Source of the DNA: Phnomibacter ginsenosidimutans
Lineage (GTDB): Bacteria; Bacteroidota; Bacteroidia; Chitinophagales; Chitinophagaceae
Length of the DNA: 64,000 nucleotides
Direction of reading: 5' to 3'
Assembly: GCF_009740285.1 (NCBI RefSeq)
Contig: NZ_CP046566.1
Coordinates: 558,001 to 622,000 of the forward strand
Below are positions 15,447 through 24,956 of the stretch, piece by piece. A model generated the notes under the pieces. It saw nothing but the letters and a program-made list of their open reading frames with translations, was not told the origin of the DNA and searched no databases. Position 1 is the stretch's first letter, and every line of letters starts with the position of its first letter. Both the position numbers and the translations under genes were made by a program.

Positions 15447-17759
15447 TTATTTTGTAATGGCTTCTTCCATGTTGTACATGGTGCTGCAGAGTTTCATCCA
15501 TGCAGCCAGTTCTAGCTTGTTGGCATTGGCGGGCAATGGATATTCTCCCTGTGCCAATGTTTTATCGGCGTTCAATTGTTTGCTGGTATATGCTTTGCGC
15601 TGTGCCTGCAAATAGGCCTGCAAAATGTCCATTTCTTTAGCGGATGGCTTGCGGCAAATGATGTGCTGAAAGGCTATACTGATGCGGCTTTCGTCAGTTC
15701 CTTTACCAGCCAGCAGCTGTTGTGCCAATACTCTTGATGCTTCCAGACTGGTAGGGTCATTCAGCATCACCAATGCTTGCAGCGGTGTGCCGGTCTTCAA
15801 TCTTTTTACTTCACATTGGTCGCGGTTGCTGGCATCAAAAATGGCCATGGATGGCGGTGGTACAGTAAGCTTGATAAAAGTGTACATGCCCCTCCGGTAC
15901 AAGCTGCTGCCTTTGTCTTGTTTATAAGTAGCCAGTTCGCCTCTGCCGGACGATGCTGTTTCCCAAATGCCTTTCGGCTGGTAGGGCTTTACGCTGGGTC
16001 CGCCGATTTCAGGATTCAGTAATCCACTGCTGGCCATCAGCATGTCTTTAATGAATTCTGCCTTGAGCCGGATGCGTGGCGAACGGGAGAGATAAATGTT
16101 TTCAGGATCTTTTTCCAATTGTGTTTTGCTCACTTTGTTGCTTTGGCGATAGGTGGCACTCATCACTATTTGCTTTACCAATCGTTTGATGTTCCAGCCG
16201 TTTTCCATGAAGTCAACTGCCAGCCAATCGAGCAGTTGCGGATGCGAAGGCAGTTCGCCTTGCATACCAAAATCGCCGCTGGTTTTTACAATGCCTCTGC
16301 CAAAAAACTCCTGCCACACCTGATTCACAAACACTCTTGCTGTAAGTGGGTTGCGCCTGTCCACCGTCCATTTGGCAAGACCAATACGGTTGCGGGGAAA
16401 GCTGTTGACATCGTATTTCATCACCGCTGGCAATGCTTCCGGTTCGGCGACTGTACTAGTCGGGAGGTTGTATACTCCACGATTGAGTACATAGGTTTTG
16501 CGGGTGCTGTCTCTTTCGCCGAGTACAGAAACCGTAAGCATGTTGGTATCCTTTTGGTTGATGAAGGACAGAATATTTTTCACATCTTCCTTGCGAATGG
16601 GCATCACCGGATTTTTTGCCGGTTTGGAAATGGATACATCGCCTTCGTACCCTACTTCATACGTGTTGTTGAAAAACGCAAACATGCTGAAGTAATCTTT
16701 TTGTGAAAAGGGATCGTATTTATGATCATGGCATTGGGCACATTCTACGGTGAGGCCCAGCATGCCTTTGCTGTATGTTTTTACTTTATCAATCAAATAT
16801 TCTACGCGGTATTCTTCATCAATCACACCACCTTCTTCAGTGTACTTATGATTGCGGAAAAATGCAGTGGCCAATTGCATTTCCTTGTTGGCATTGGGCA
16901 GCATATCGCCGGCTATTTGCCAGGTAATAAACTGATTGTACGGCATGTTTTGATTGAACGCATGTATCACCCAATCCCGCCAGGGCCATTGGGTACGAAT
17001 GTTGTCATCCTGATAACCGTAGCTATCGGCATAGCGGCCAACATCCAGCCAATGCAAGGCCATCTTTTCGCCATACTGCGGCGATGCCAGCAGTTGATCT
17101 ACCATTTTTTCATAAGCAGCATCACTGTGGTCTTTGTCGAAAGCTTCCATTTGCGCCATACTTGGCGGCAAACCTGTGAGGTCGAAACTCAGCCGTTTCA
17201 ATAATTTGGCAGGTTCTTCTTCTTCGTTGTGGTCGAGGCCTTGCTTTGCCATTGCTGCCGCTACAAATTGATCAATGGGCTGCTTGTTCCATTCTTCATC
17301 TTTCACTATTGGCGGCTTTGCTTTTACGGGTGCTACAAATGCCCAATGCGGTTCGTATTTCGCACCTTGTGCAATCCATTTTTCAAACAAGGCTACTTCT
17401 GCTTTCGACATCATGCCGAGGTGTGCATCTGGTGGCGGCATCATTTCTGTGCTGTCGGTGCTCCGGATGCGGCGTATCAATTCGCTGAGTTCCGGCTTGC
17501 CCGGTACAATGGCAAATTTGCCTTTGCTTTCTTTCAAAGGAGCATACGCAGCACTGGCAATATCGAGGCGCAAACCCGCTTCCAGCTTGGCTGTATCGGG
17601 GCCATGACATTTAAAACATTTGTCGCTGAGCAAGGGCCTGATGTGAAAATTATAACTTACTTCTTCAGGTAAGTTTTCCTGCGATTGCTGTGTGCAGCTA
17701 TGCAACAGCAGCAAAGAGCCGGCAAGGCTGAATGCAAGCAAAATCCAGTGTTGCCTCAT
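15447..17759 (-). CDS. PSCyt1-DUF1549-DUF1553 planctomycete-type cytochrome lipoprotein
   Basis: The 770-residue lipoprotein (lipobox LHSC, Cys22) has the three-domain order known from planctomycetes. A PSCyt1 heme c domain comes first (CFKCH, Cys48/Cys51/His52, with MMPPPDAHLG). DUF1549 (PSCyt2) follows: LLKRLSFDLTGLPP, LDVGRYADSYGYQDD. DUF1553 (PSD1) is last: NPLTARVFVNQVWQEFFGRG, GLLNPEIGGPSV. A second heme-like motif, CAQCHDHKYDPFSQKDYF, lies near residue 345. It is the first gene of the minus-strand operon. Substrate and redox partners are not known, but the heme motifs predict electron transfer at the periplasmic or outer surface. Confidence 0.9.
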   Translation of the reverse strand: MRQHWILLAFSLAGSLLLLHSCTQQSQENLPEEVSYNFHIRPLLSDKCFKCHGPDTAKLEAGLRLDIASAAYAPLKESKGKFAIVPGKPELSELIRRIRSTDSTEMMPPPDAHLGMMSKAEVALFEKWIAQGAKYEPHWAFVAPVKAKPPIVKDEEWNKQPIDQFVAAAMAKQGLDHNEEEEPAKLLKRLSFDLTGLPPSMAQMEAFDKDHSDAAYEKMVDQLLASPQYGEKMALHWLDVGRYADSYGYQDDNIRTQWPWRDWVIHAFNQNMPYNQFITWQIAGDMLPNANKEMQLATAFFRNHKYTEEGGVIDEEYRVEYLIDKVKTYSKGMLGLTVECAQCHDHKYDPFSQKDYFSMFAFFNNTYEVGYEGDVSISKPAKNPVMPIRKEDVKNILSFINQKDTNMLTVSVLGERDSTRKTYVLNRGVYNLPTSTVAEPEALPAVMKYDVNSFPRNRIGLAKWTVDRRNPLTARVFVNQVWQEFFGRGIVKTSGDFGMQGELPSHPQLLDWLAVDFMENGWNIKRLVKQIVMSATYRQSNKVSKTQLEKDPENIYLSRSPRIRLKAEFIKDMLMASSGLLNPEIGGPSVKPYQPKGIWETASSGRGELATYKQDKGSSLYRRGMYTFIKLTVPPPSMAIFDASNRDQCEVKRLKTGTPLQALVMLNDPTSLEASRVLAQQLLAGKGTDESRISIAFQHIICRKPSAKEMDILQAYLQAQRKAYTSKQLNADKTLAQGEYPLPANANKLELAAWMKLCSTMYNMEEAITK

Positions 17760-17922
17760 AAAGTGGTGTCAATCGTTGAGGCATAATATTACAGAAATAT
17801 GTTTAATGCCTGTGCTTTGCTGAACCGATGATTGTATAATGATTCAACACGTGCTAACTGTACCAAAGCAAACGGGCCTGTTACTTGTACAGACCCGTTG
17901 ATTAATAAATTATTTACGCAAT

Positions 17923-20900
17923 TTATTGTATGCCTACTTGTATGTTGTAACCTGGTGTTACTTGCAGGGTAGCGCCATAGCGCAACAGGATGCTTCTTGC
18001 GGCAGCACCTGAAGCATTCACCACCGGGAAGACCGTAATGTTCGCCGGTACAATCACATCCACAGTCGCATCGGGCACGGCTGCACAACTCCAGTTGGCG
18101 GCATTGTGCCAGTTTTGATTACTGCTGCCTGTCCAGTTGGTGCCGAATGTAACAGTGTACACCGGCCCTGCGTCAGTGCTATTGGCTACAGCCCGCAGTT
18201 GCAAGCCATACATGCTGGCTGGCAATTGATTCAATTGCAGGCTGGCATTTTGTGTGCCGGTAAATGTGGCATTGTCGGTGAGTGATTGCCAGCTACTGCC
18301 TGTCCATTGCTGCCATTGGTATGTACTGCCCATCACCAACGCAGGCAGCGTTGTGCTGGCATTGGGGCAAAGCACGACATTATTAAAACTGCTGAGGGTA
18401 GCATCGCTTTCGTTGTTGTTGTCATCCAATGCAGATACGGCGTACAACGCATAGCCCGCATTGGGCAGGTACAATTTATTGCTGCTCACAATGCTCACCA
18501 CTCTGGCGCCATCCTGTTTCATTTGCGATAAGTCGCCTTGGTTGTCGTAGCGATACACCACATATTTTACAGCGGTATCGCCATCGGCAGCTACCATTGG
18601 TTTTTGCCAACGCAAAGTGTCGCCATCGAACATTACTTGTGTCGGCGCATTCGGACATACCGCATCTTTCCACGCAAATGCCGGTGCATAAGAAGGATAA
18701 CGGAATGCAGAGTTACGCAGTTCTGTTTTGATGTTTTTGCTGTTGTTTTTCAGCTGTGCTGCTCTGAACATGATGTTGCCAAAAACCTGCGGCCGGTTGT
18801 TGTCTCTCGTCAAATTGATTTGCGACAATATTTCGGCAGCAGCCCAGTTGCTGGCATCATCCATGCGGTACAAAGCAAGGCCAGGGTAAATGTGGCGGCC
18901 ATACTCCTGACCACGGTCGTTCCACCATTTGCTGAGTTTGTCAAAGTCTTGTGCACCGGTAATTTTCCAGTATAACTGCGGCGCCAGATAATCTACTTTA
19001 CCTGCTTGCAGCCATGCAATGGGGTCGCAATAATGTGCACTGTAAGAGGATGTGCCAGTAATGCCGGCAGGAGTGCCGCTTTTCCAAATGCCAAACGGAC
19101 TCACACCAAACACCACATTTTTTTGCATGGCGGCATTGATGCTTTGCAAGGTGTCATACACCATTGCAATGAGGGTGTTCACGTTGTTGCGGCGCCAGGC
19201 AGCAGTATCGGTAAAGCCCAGCGGATTGTTGTTGGCAAACGTGCCCAAATCTTGCGAAGCCATGCCGCTGTAGGGATAGAAATAATCATCGAAGTGAATG
19301 CCGTCAACATCGTAGCGGCTGGCAATGTCGCCAATCACATTCACAATGTGCTGCCGCACTCCAGGCAAACCCGGGTCGAGCATGGTGAGTGTGCCCGATG
19401 TAAATGTCCATTCAGGATGTTGCACGGCCACGTGGTTGGATGCCAATGTTGGAGTGCTTTGCTTGGCCCGGTAGGGGTTGAGCCATGCATGCAAATCCAT
19501 ACCCCGCTCATGTGCCGCGGCTACTGCAAAAGCCAGCGGATCCCACATGGGTGAAGGTGCTGTACCCTGTGCACCAGTAAGCCAGTAGCTCCATGGTTCA
19601 ATGTTCGAAGCATACAGGGCATCAGACTCTGGCCGTACTTGTAAAAACACGGAGTTGATGCCGGCAGCTTTCAAAGAGTCGAGCAACTCCAGCAACGTAC
19701 TTTGCTGTTGTGCAGTACTCAGGCTGCGGGAAGATGGCCAGTCGAGATTGGAAACGGTTGAGACCCATGCGCCACGCAAATCACGGAGCGGATAACGGTC
19801 GTCTTTTTCGGCAGGCGTTGCTTCGCAGGCTACCGTTTCTTGCACGGCTATGTTTACTGTAGCAGTATTAGAAAAATAGCCATCGGTAGAAGCTACCTTG
19901 TAGGTAAAGGCATCTGCGCCTGTAAAGCCATTGTTGGGTTGATAACGAATACTGCCATCCGACAGTGCGGTTGCTGTACCATTGCCTGCCGCTGCTACAA
20001 TCGTCACAGTATTGGTATTGATGCTGCCGCCATTGGGCAAATCGTTTTGCAATACATGAATTCTTTTTGTGCTACCTGCCGAAGTGGTAGCGGCATCGTT
20101 TACTGCTACTGGTGGTGCGGGCAAAACAGAATCGCCAAAATACGGCAGCAGTTTGTTCATAAACAAACTCATGTCAATATCAGTAGCAGTTTCAAGTGTA
20201 TAGGAAATATATACTATGGCACCGGGTGTAGTGCCGCTGCCAAATGTGCCGCTGTAGGCTACCCCGCCTTTGGCGCCAGCTATGGCGTAATCAAATACAT
20301 TGCTACTACCCCCTGCAGCAGCAATGTTGTCTGGAAAATCTTCGAGGTAAACTACACCAAACGGAATACTGATGCCTTCGAATGCTGTACCGGCAATACC
20401 AGTGGCGGGTGTGTACGTAGATGCGCCATCACCAACATAAGAAGCCTTGAGGTAATTCGTCATAAAGGCAAGGTCGTAACCAGCGGCAGCGCTGCGACCA
20501 ATGTTGTAGGCAATTTCTGAACCAGAGAGCAACAGTTTTCCGCCATTGTTCAGGTAATTGGAAATGGCTGTTTTTTCTGCTGCAGAAAATACCACGTTGG
20601 CGCTACTCTCATCGCCCATAAACCATATCACAATGTTGTATTGCTGCAGGTTGATACTGCCGTCTTCAATGCGTTCATTGGCCACCGTGCTGATTTCTAC
20701 ATTGCCCCTGTCTCGCAAGGCTTTCATATAGCGGGCCGCAAAGTTGTGCGTACTGCTTTTGTATGATCCGTTGGAGCGGTCGAAGGCATCTACAATCAAT
20801 ATTTTGGGGCCGGTGGTATTCCACGACCGGGAGTATACATCACTTGCCGGACTTTCCACCGGCGACAGTGCCCCATTGCTGACCACTGCTGTGAGTTTGA

Positions 20901-22479
20901 AATGATAGACCGGCTCGTTGGGCACCACTACAAATTGTGATGGTTGTAAGGTGATGCTGGTGGTAGCTGCGGTAAGTGTTTGTTCATTGGCGGCCAGTAC
21001 CCAATTGCTCATGTCATCGCTGCTGGCGTAGTACAAGCGATAGCCCAGCAAATTGGTTTCGAGGTTGGCTTTCCAGGTAGCGGTTACTGCGGTGCTGCCA
21101 CTGGTGGCTTGTATGCTGTACAAGGTTGGCGTAGCCACGCTGGGTATGGCGCCAGCTACGTTGGCGAGGAAATTGTCCCAGCGCAACTGAGTCATATTGG
21201 GGCAGTCGGTGGCCCGTACATCGCTGTGGCCATAAATGCCTTTGTCGCCATTGGCGGAGCGGCGGGTTTTCGGAATGCCGTTTCTGGTACATACATCGGC
21301 GCAAAGCTTACCCGCTTCAGTAAGCATGGGCTGGCTATCCCACATACTCAGGTTGGTTACGAGTACTTCATGCTCTACACCAATACCTTGGTCGTTGTAT
21401 TCGGTTACGCCCTGGCTCCAGGCTCGTTTGGCTTCATCTACCACCTGGGTTATTTGCCCATCACTGTTGCGTACTACATAGTGAGCACTCACTTGTGAGG
21501 TACAGTTTTTAAACCAGCTGATGGCGCCTTCATAAGTACCCGTTGCGATATAGTGTACAAAATAATAGTTGATGCCTGCACCCACGGGGCGGCTATTGAA
21601 GTTGCAAGTGGTGAGGTTGTAAATGGCGGCAGTATAATCGGGCGTTCCATTACCCAATACAGCAATATTTCCCATGCTTTCAATGCTGGGAATACTTACT
21701 GTTTCATCGGGAGAAAGTGCAATAATTTCACCCCAAATGCTGATGGTTTTGCTGCCTTGTTGCATTACCCCGAACACCCTTTTTGCAAGACTGTACCGCA
21801 TGTCGGCGTCGGTAAGGCCGGTGAGTTGTGCTACGGCCGCAAACCAATCTTCGTAACTGTTGCCGCTGCTACCGCTCTGTTTTTTATACAAAGCCAACAG
21901 CACAGCTGCTGCCCGTATGTTTTGCCGGGCTTCGTTTTTAATCGCATCGTTGGAAATGCCCATCAGGCTTGCAGATTTTGTTATTTGCGTCACGTTGCCC
22001 TGCTCTATCAGGCCCATCATGCCCCAAGATCCATACATGCTTTCACCCACCTGTGCCCAGTTGCTTTGCACCTGTGCATAGGCACGAAGAATGGCTACAG
22101 GTACGCCAAATTCCTGCGCCGCTTCACGGAAATATTTTTCCATGACGACTACGGAAGGATGGGGGCGATTGAGCATGTCTACCAGCTGTGCTGTATGGTC
22201 GGGGTGGCCATGATCATCGTCTTCCATGGCAATGCCTTCGAATTGTTTGCCGGCACTCATGAGGTAGTTGCTGAAATCACGTTGCAGCCACACATCGCCG
22301 TTGGATTGCAGCACACGACGAACTGGTGTTTGAATGTACTTCCGCTCCAGCTGCTTGAGTGAGCTGTCGGTAGGCAATGGCTTTTTGGTGATTTGTGCAT
22401 GACTGCCAACAGCCAGCAAAAGGAAGCTGCCAGCCAACAAAAGGGGCATGCTACGGCGAAAAGAAAGTTGGAATTTCAA
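17923..22479 (-). CDS. Giant secreted N-acetylmuramoyl-L-alanine amidase with GHL10 glycoside hydrolase
   Basis: The 1518-residue protein has a signal peptide (to SHAQ). Order of domains: a degenerate transglycosylase-like region (about 110-215); an Amidase_2 domain (about 290-440; FVHYIATGTY, GIGVEHEV, GHSDVRATDCPN); FN3 (about 455-555); a glutamine-amidotransferase-like Rossmann region (GPKILIVDAFDRSNGSYKSS); a VCBS/Big_9-type Ig domain (PNNGFTGADAFTYKV); and a GHL10/DUF187 hydrolase (RGAWVSTVSNLDWPS, LHAWLNPYRA, DGIHFDDYFYPY). Ig-like modules come last. GHL10 enzymes such as E. coli DigH cut glycan strands whose peptides were removed by amidases. One chain could therefore strip and then cut peptidoglycan (inference). 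Monocistronic. Confidence 0.88.
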   Translation of the reverse strand: MKFQLSFRRSMPLLLAGSFLLLAVGSHAQITKKPLPTDSSLKQLERKYIQTPVRRVLQSNGDVWLQRDFSNYLMSAGKQFEGIAMEDDDHGHPDHTAQLVDMLNRPHPSVVVMEKYFREAAQEFGVPVAILRAYAQVQSNWAQVGESMYGSWGMMGLIEQGNVTQITKSASLMGISNDAIKNEARQNIRAAAVLLALYKKQSGSSGNSYEDWFAAVAQLTGLTDADMRYSLAKRVFGVMQQGSKTISIWGEIIALSPDETVSIPSIESMGNIAVLGNGTPDYTAAIYNLTTCNFNSRPVGAGINYYFVHYIATGTYEGAISWFKNCTSQVSAHYVVRNSDGQITQVVDEAKRAWSQGVTEYNDQGIGVEHEVLVTNLSMWDSQPMLTEAGKLCADVCTRNGIPKTRRSANGDKGIYGHSDVRATDCPNMTQLRWDNFLANVAGAIPSVATPTLYSIQATSGSTAVTATWKANLETNLLGYRLYYASSDDMSNWVLAANEQTLTAATTSITLQPSQFVVVPNEPVYHFKLTAVVSNGALSPVESPASDVYSRSWNTTGPKILIVDAFDRSNGSYKSSTHNFAARYMKALRDRGNVEISTVANERIEDGSINLQQYNIVIWFMGDESSANVVFSAAEKTAISNYLNNGGKLLLSGSEIAYNIGRSAAAGYDLAFMTNYLKASYVGDGASTYTPATGIAGTAFEGISIPFGVVYLEDFPDNIAAAGGSSNVFDYAIAGAKGGVAYSGTFGSGTTPGAIVYISYTLETATDIDMSLFMNKLLPYFGDSVLPAPPVAVNDAATTSAGSTKRIHVLQNDLPNGGSINTNTVTIVAAAGNGTATALSDGSIRYQPNNGFTGADAFTYKVASTDGYFSNTATVNIAVQETVACEATPAEKDDRYPLRDLRGAWVSTVSNLDWPSSRSLSTAQQQSTLLELLDSLKAAGINSVFLQVRPESDALYASNIEPWSYWLTGAQGTAPSPMWDPLAFAVAAAHERGMDLHAWLNPYRAKQSTPTLASNHVAVQHPEWTFTSGTLTMLDPGLPGVRQHIVNVIGDIASRYDVDGIHFDDYFYPYSGMASQDLGTFANNNPLGFTDTAAWRRNNVNTLIAMVYDTLQSINAAMQKNVVFGVSPFGIWKSGTPAGITGTSSYSAHYCDPIAWLQAGKVDYLAPQLYWKITGAQDFDKLSKWWNDRGQEYGRHIYPGLALYRMDDASNWAAAEILSQINLTRDNNRPQVFGNIMFRAAQLKNNSKNIKTELRNSAFRYPSYAPAFAWKDAVCPNAPTQVMFDGDTLRWQKPMVAADGDTAVKYVVYRYDNQGDLSQMKQDGARVVSIVSSNKLYLPNAGYALYAVSALDDNNNESDATLSSFNNVVLCPNASTTLPALVMGSTYQWQQWTGSSWQSLTDNATFTGTQNASLQLNQLPASMYGLQLRAVANSTDAGPVYTVTFGTNWTGSSNQNWHNAANWSCAAVPDATVDVIVPANITVFPVVNASGAAARSILLRYGATLQVTPGYNIQVGIQ

Positions 22480-22623
22480 GCTTCAGGCAAGTTTTGGTAA
22501 GTGTGAAGGATGATTTTGCCAGCCCAAAATACTAGAAATCGGCACTTAAACCAGCAAAAACCTGCAACGACCAGCAGAAACTTGCAAACGATTGTGGTGA
22601 CCAGTCAAGCCAACCGGCCATCT

Positions 22624-23865
22624 TTACCCGTTGGTCTCGAGGTAATCGAGGTCTTTGTGAAAAGTTTCGGGTGTTTTGTACACCGACCAAATGCCAAGGG
22701 CAATGATGCCGGCTCCCGTTACCGCTGCGGCCGTCAGGTAATTGTTGAGCATATGCTCACTGCGCAGCCATTGAAACAGCAATAAAATGAGTGGCAAAAA
22801 GCCCCGCACCAAATTGGGAATAGAGATGGCGGCTGTGGCCCGAAGGTTGGTACCAAACTGCTCAGCACTCATGGTAATGTATACCACCGAAATGCCGGAA
22901 CCAAAGCCAAGCCCCATGCACAGCAGGTACATATTGCTGGCCGTGCCGCCGCCTTTCAAACCAAAAAACAGGAGGATGAACAGCGATAAAATACCATAGT
23001 AAATGAACAAGGTTTTTTTGCGGCTGCGCAAATAATTGCTAAGAAAACCAGCGCCCATGTCGCCAAACACCAACGCCACGTATTGCAGCATCAGTGCCTT
23101 GGGCTGGTCAAAATCGGCAATGCCGAAACGGCGGGCAAACTCATCCGAAAAACTAATGAGCACACCAATCACGTACCAAACCGGTAGGCCAATGAAAATG
23201 CCCCGCAGATAACGCATCATGCGTTCACGGTTGTTGAAAAACATAGTGAAATTGCCCATGGGTACATCTGCCTTTTTGCTGGCATCGTAGAGGCCGCTAT
23301 CGAGCACCCCCACCCGCAAAAACAATAAAGCTATGCCCATGCCACCGCCAATGAAATAACAGAGGCGCCAGTCTTCGCCACTGAGGCTGTGTACAAAGTA
23401 GGCGGCAATGGTGCCAAACACACCACTGGTAGCAATGATGGCTGCCGCAATGCCGCGTTTTTCTTTGGGCAGCAATTCGCTGGTGAGGGTAATGCTGGCG
23501 CCCAATTCGCCGGCCAGCCCCAGTCCGGCTATAAAACGCAGCCAGGTGTATTGATCTACGGTTTGCACAAATCCATTGGCGATAGTAGCCAGTGAGTACA
23601 GCAGGATGGAACCAAACAACACACTCTTGCGGCCTTTCTTATCGCCCATCATGCCCCACAAAATGCCGCCCACAGTGAGGCCCATCATTTGCCAGCTGAT
23701 GATGCTTTCGCCAATGTCTTTCATGGCTGACTCAGGCACACCCAAATCACGAAAGCTGGATTTACGCACAATGCTGAACAGGAGCAAATCGTAGATGTCG
23801 ACAAAAAAACCGAGGGCACCCACTACCACCGGTAGCGAAAAAATGCCGTATTGTTTGGGCTGCAT
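22624..23865 (-). CDS. MFS transporter (sugar/organic-acid type)
   Basis: The 413-residue protein has twelve hydrophobic segments. Major-facilitator signatures are GGILWGMMGDKKGRKSVLFGS between helices 2 and 3 and GLGLAGELGASITLTSELLPKEKRG in helix 4/5, the pattern of the metabolite:H+ symporter/sugar transporter group. The fifth-helix motif WRLCYFIGGGMGI is also present. ATG 23865 gives the usual start MQPKQYGIFSLPVVVGALGF; upstream in-frame codons are Arg/His-rich and lack membrane character. The substrate cannot be told from the sequence. It is monocistronic. Confidence 0.9.
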   Translation of the reverse strand: MQPKQYGIFSLPVVVGALGFFVDIYDLLLFSIVRKSSFRDLGVPESAMKDIGESIISWQMMGLTVGGILWGMMGDKKGRKSVLFGSILLYSLATIANGFVQTVDQYTWLRFIAGLGLAGELGASITLTSELLPKEKRGIAAAIIATSGVFGTIAAYFVHSLSGEDWRLCYFIGGGMGIALLFLRVGVLDSGLYDASKKADVPMGNFTMFFNNRERMMRYLRGIFIGLPVWYVIGVLISFSDEFARRFGIADFDQPKALMLQYVALVFGDMGAGFLSNYLRSRKKTLFIYYGILSLFILLFFGLKGGGTASNMYLLCMGLGFGSGISVVYITMSAEQFGTNLRATAAISIPNLVRGFLPLILLLFQWLRSEHMLNNYLTAAAVTGAGIIALGIWSVYKTPETFHKDLDYLETNG

Positions 23866-23915
23866 AGCAGCGAAAGATAAAGGAGAAATGCAATATGAAA
23901 TGGGGCTGCTGGTTG

Positions 23916-24317
23916 CTAGTCCCACAAACTGCGCAGCAGCATGAGTACACCGCAAGCAATGGTGATGACGCCGAGTGTCCACAAGCCCAGCAACAAGCCT
24001 CCCATCAGACCAATGGCTACCAGCATGCCGCCTACCCAAAAGAATGCAGGGTTTTCAATACCAATACTTTTTTTACCATGAAACAGTTGTTGCCACATGG
24101 CTTTGCGCAGGGTTTTTCGGAAAGCTTTTTTGTGGATAGCCATTGCGGCTGAGGCCACGGTAGCAGTGGCTACAACAGGCAGCCAGTTGCTGGCACTGCC
24201 GGCAGTATCGGCCACAAGTGAAGGGGCCGCAGGAAGGCTCATAGCGGCCAGTAAGGTTTGGGTAAACAGAAAGGGCATAAACAGCTTGAATTGGTGAAGG
24301 CCAAAAATATCGGGCAC
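23916..24317 (-). CDS. Small hypothetical membrane protein
   Basis: The 133-residue product (an in-frame ATG at 24278 would shorten it by 13) shows a signal-like N-terminus ending SLPAAPSL. A basic stretch (IHKKAFRKTLRKAMWQQLFHGKK) and two C-terminal membrane helices follow (FFWVGGMLVAIGLMGGLLLGLWTLGVITIACGVLMLL). The pattern is common in small Bacteroidota envelope proteins, but I do not recognise the family. It sits 50 nt upstream of the MFS gene in the same direction. Confidence 0.55.
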   Translation of the reverse strand: MPDIFGLHQFKLFMPFLFTQTLLAAMSLPAAPSLVADTAGSASNWLPVVATATVASAAMAIHKKAFRKTLRKAMWQQLFHGKKSIGIENPAFFWVGGMLVAIGLMGGLLLGLWTLGVITIACGVLMLLRSLWD

Positions 24318-24382
24318 AAAAACCGGGCGGATACCGTCTATTGGGTATTTTCAATCCATTAAGCACACCGAATATTGTAGCT

Positions 24383-24853
24383 ATGCAAACACTCCGACGG
24401 TATTTTCTTACGCTTTGTTGTATGAGCTTTTTTACAGCTGTGCAAGCACAGGAAATGGCTACGCAATGGAATGCAGTGGCAGATAGTGTAACACGATGGA
24501 ATATGCTACGGGTGCAACACAAAAACGATACTGCATTTGTGCAACAGTTGTTTCGGCAACAATACCGCAGGCTAACCTTGATGGAGCAAACTCCATCCAG
24601 TGTCAGCAGCTTTGTGTTTTGGCAATTGCCCGATAGTGTACAAGATGCATTGCACCGCTGCTGGCAAGCATGGTGTACTACCAACGGGTACACACTGGTA
24701 CAGCAACCTGCAGATGCCAAAGGTTTTCGGCGGGTTAGCGTATATGCTGATAAAAAGAAAAAGCAACGAATTGCCTTCTACGACCGCTCTTCTTTGGATG
24801 CCACCCGCATTACGGTGGGCTTCTCTACCGAATGGCTGCCAGCATCCCGATAA
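24383..24853 (+). CDS. Hypothetical exported protein
   Basis: The 156-residue product starts at ATG 24383 with a signal peptide (QTLRRYFLTLCCMSFFTAVQAQ). An upstream in-frame ATG at 24341 would bury it. The mature part has two Tyr/Gln-rich helices and a C-terminal beta part (FRRVSVYADKKKKQRIAFYD, ITVGFSTEWLP). No known domain is recognised. It is followed 103 nt later by the GH43 gene on the same strand. Confidence 0.6.
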   Translation: MQTLRRYFLTLCCMSFFTAVQAQEMATQWNAVADSVTRWNMLRVQHKNDTAFVQQLFRQQYRRLTLMEQTPSSVSSFVFWQLPDSVQDALHRCWQAWCTTNGYTLVQQPADAKGFRRVSVYADKKKKQRIAFYDRSSLDATRITVGFSTEWLPASR

Positions 24854-24956
24854 GGCCATTTGATTTTCATTAACCTCCATGGCCGCACTCAGGCATGCAA
24901 TGAATGCCCTTGACCATTAGTTTTGGCAGGCACGTTTATCTCCGTGCATTACTGCC

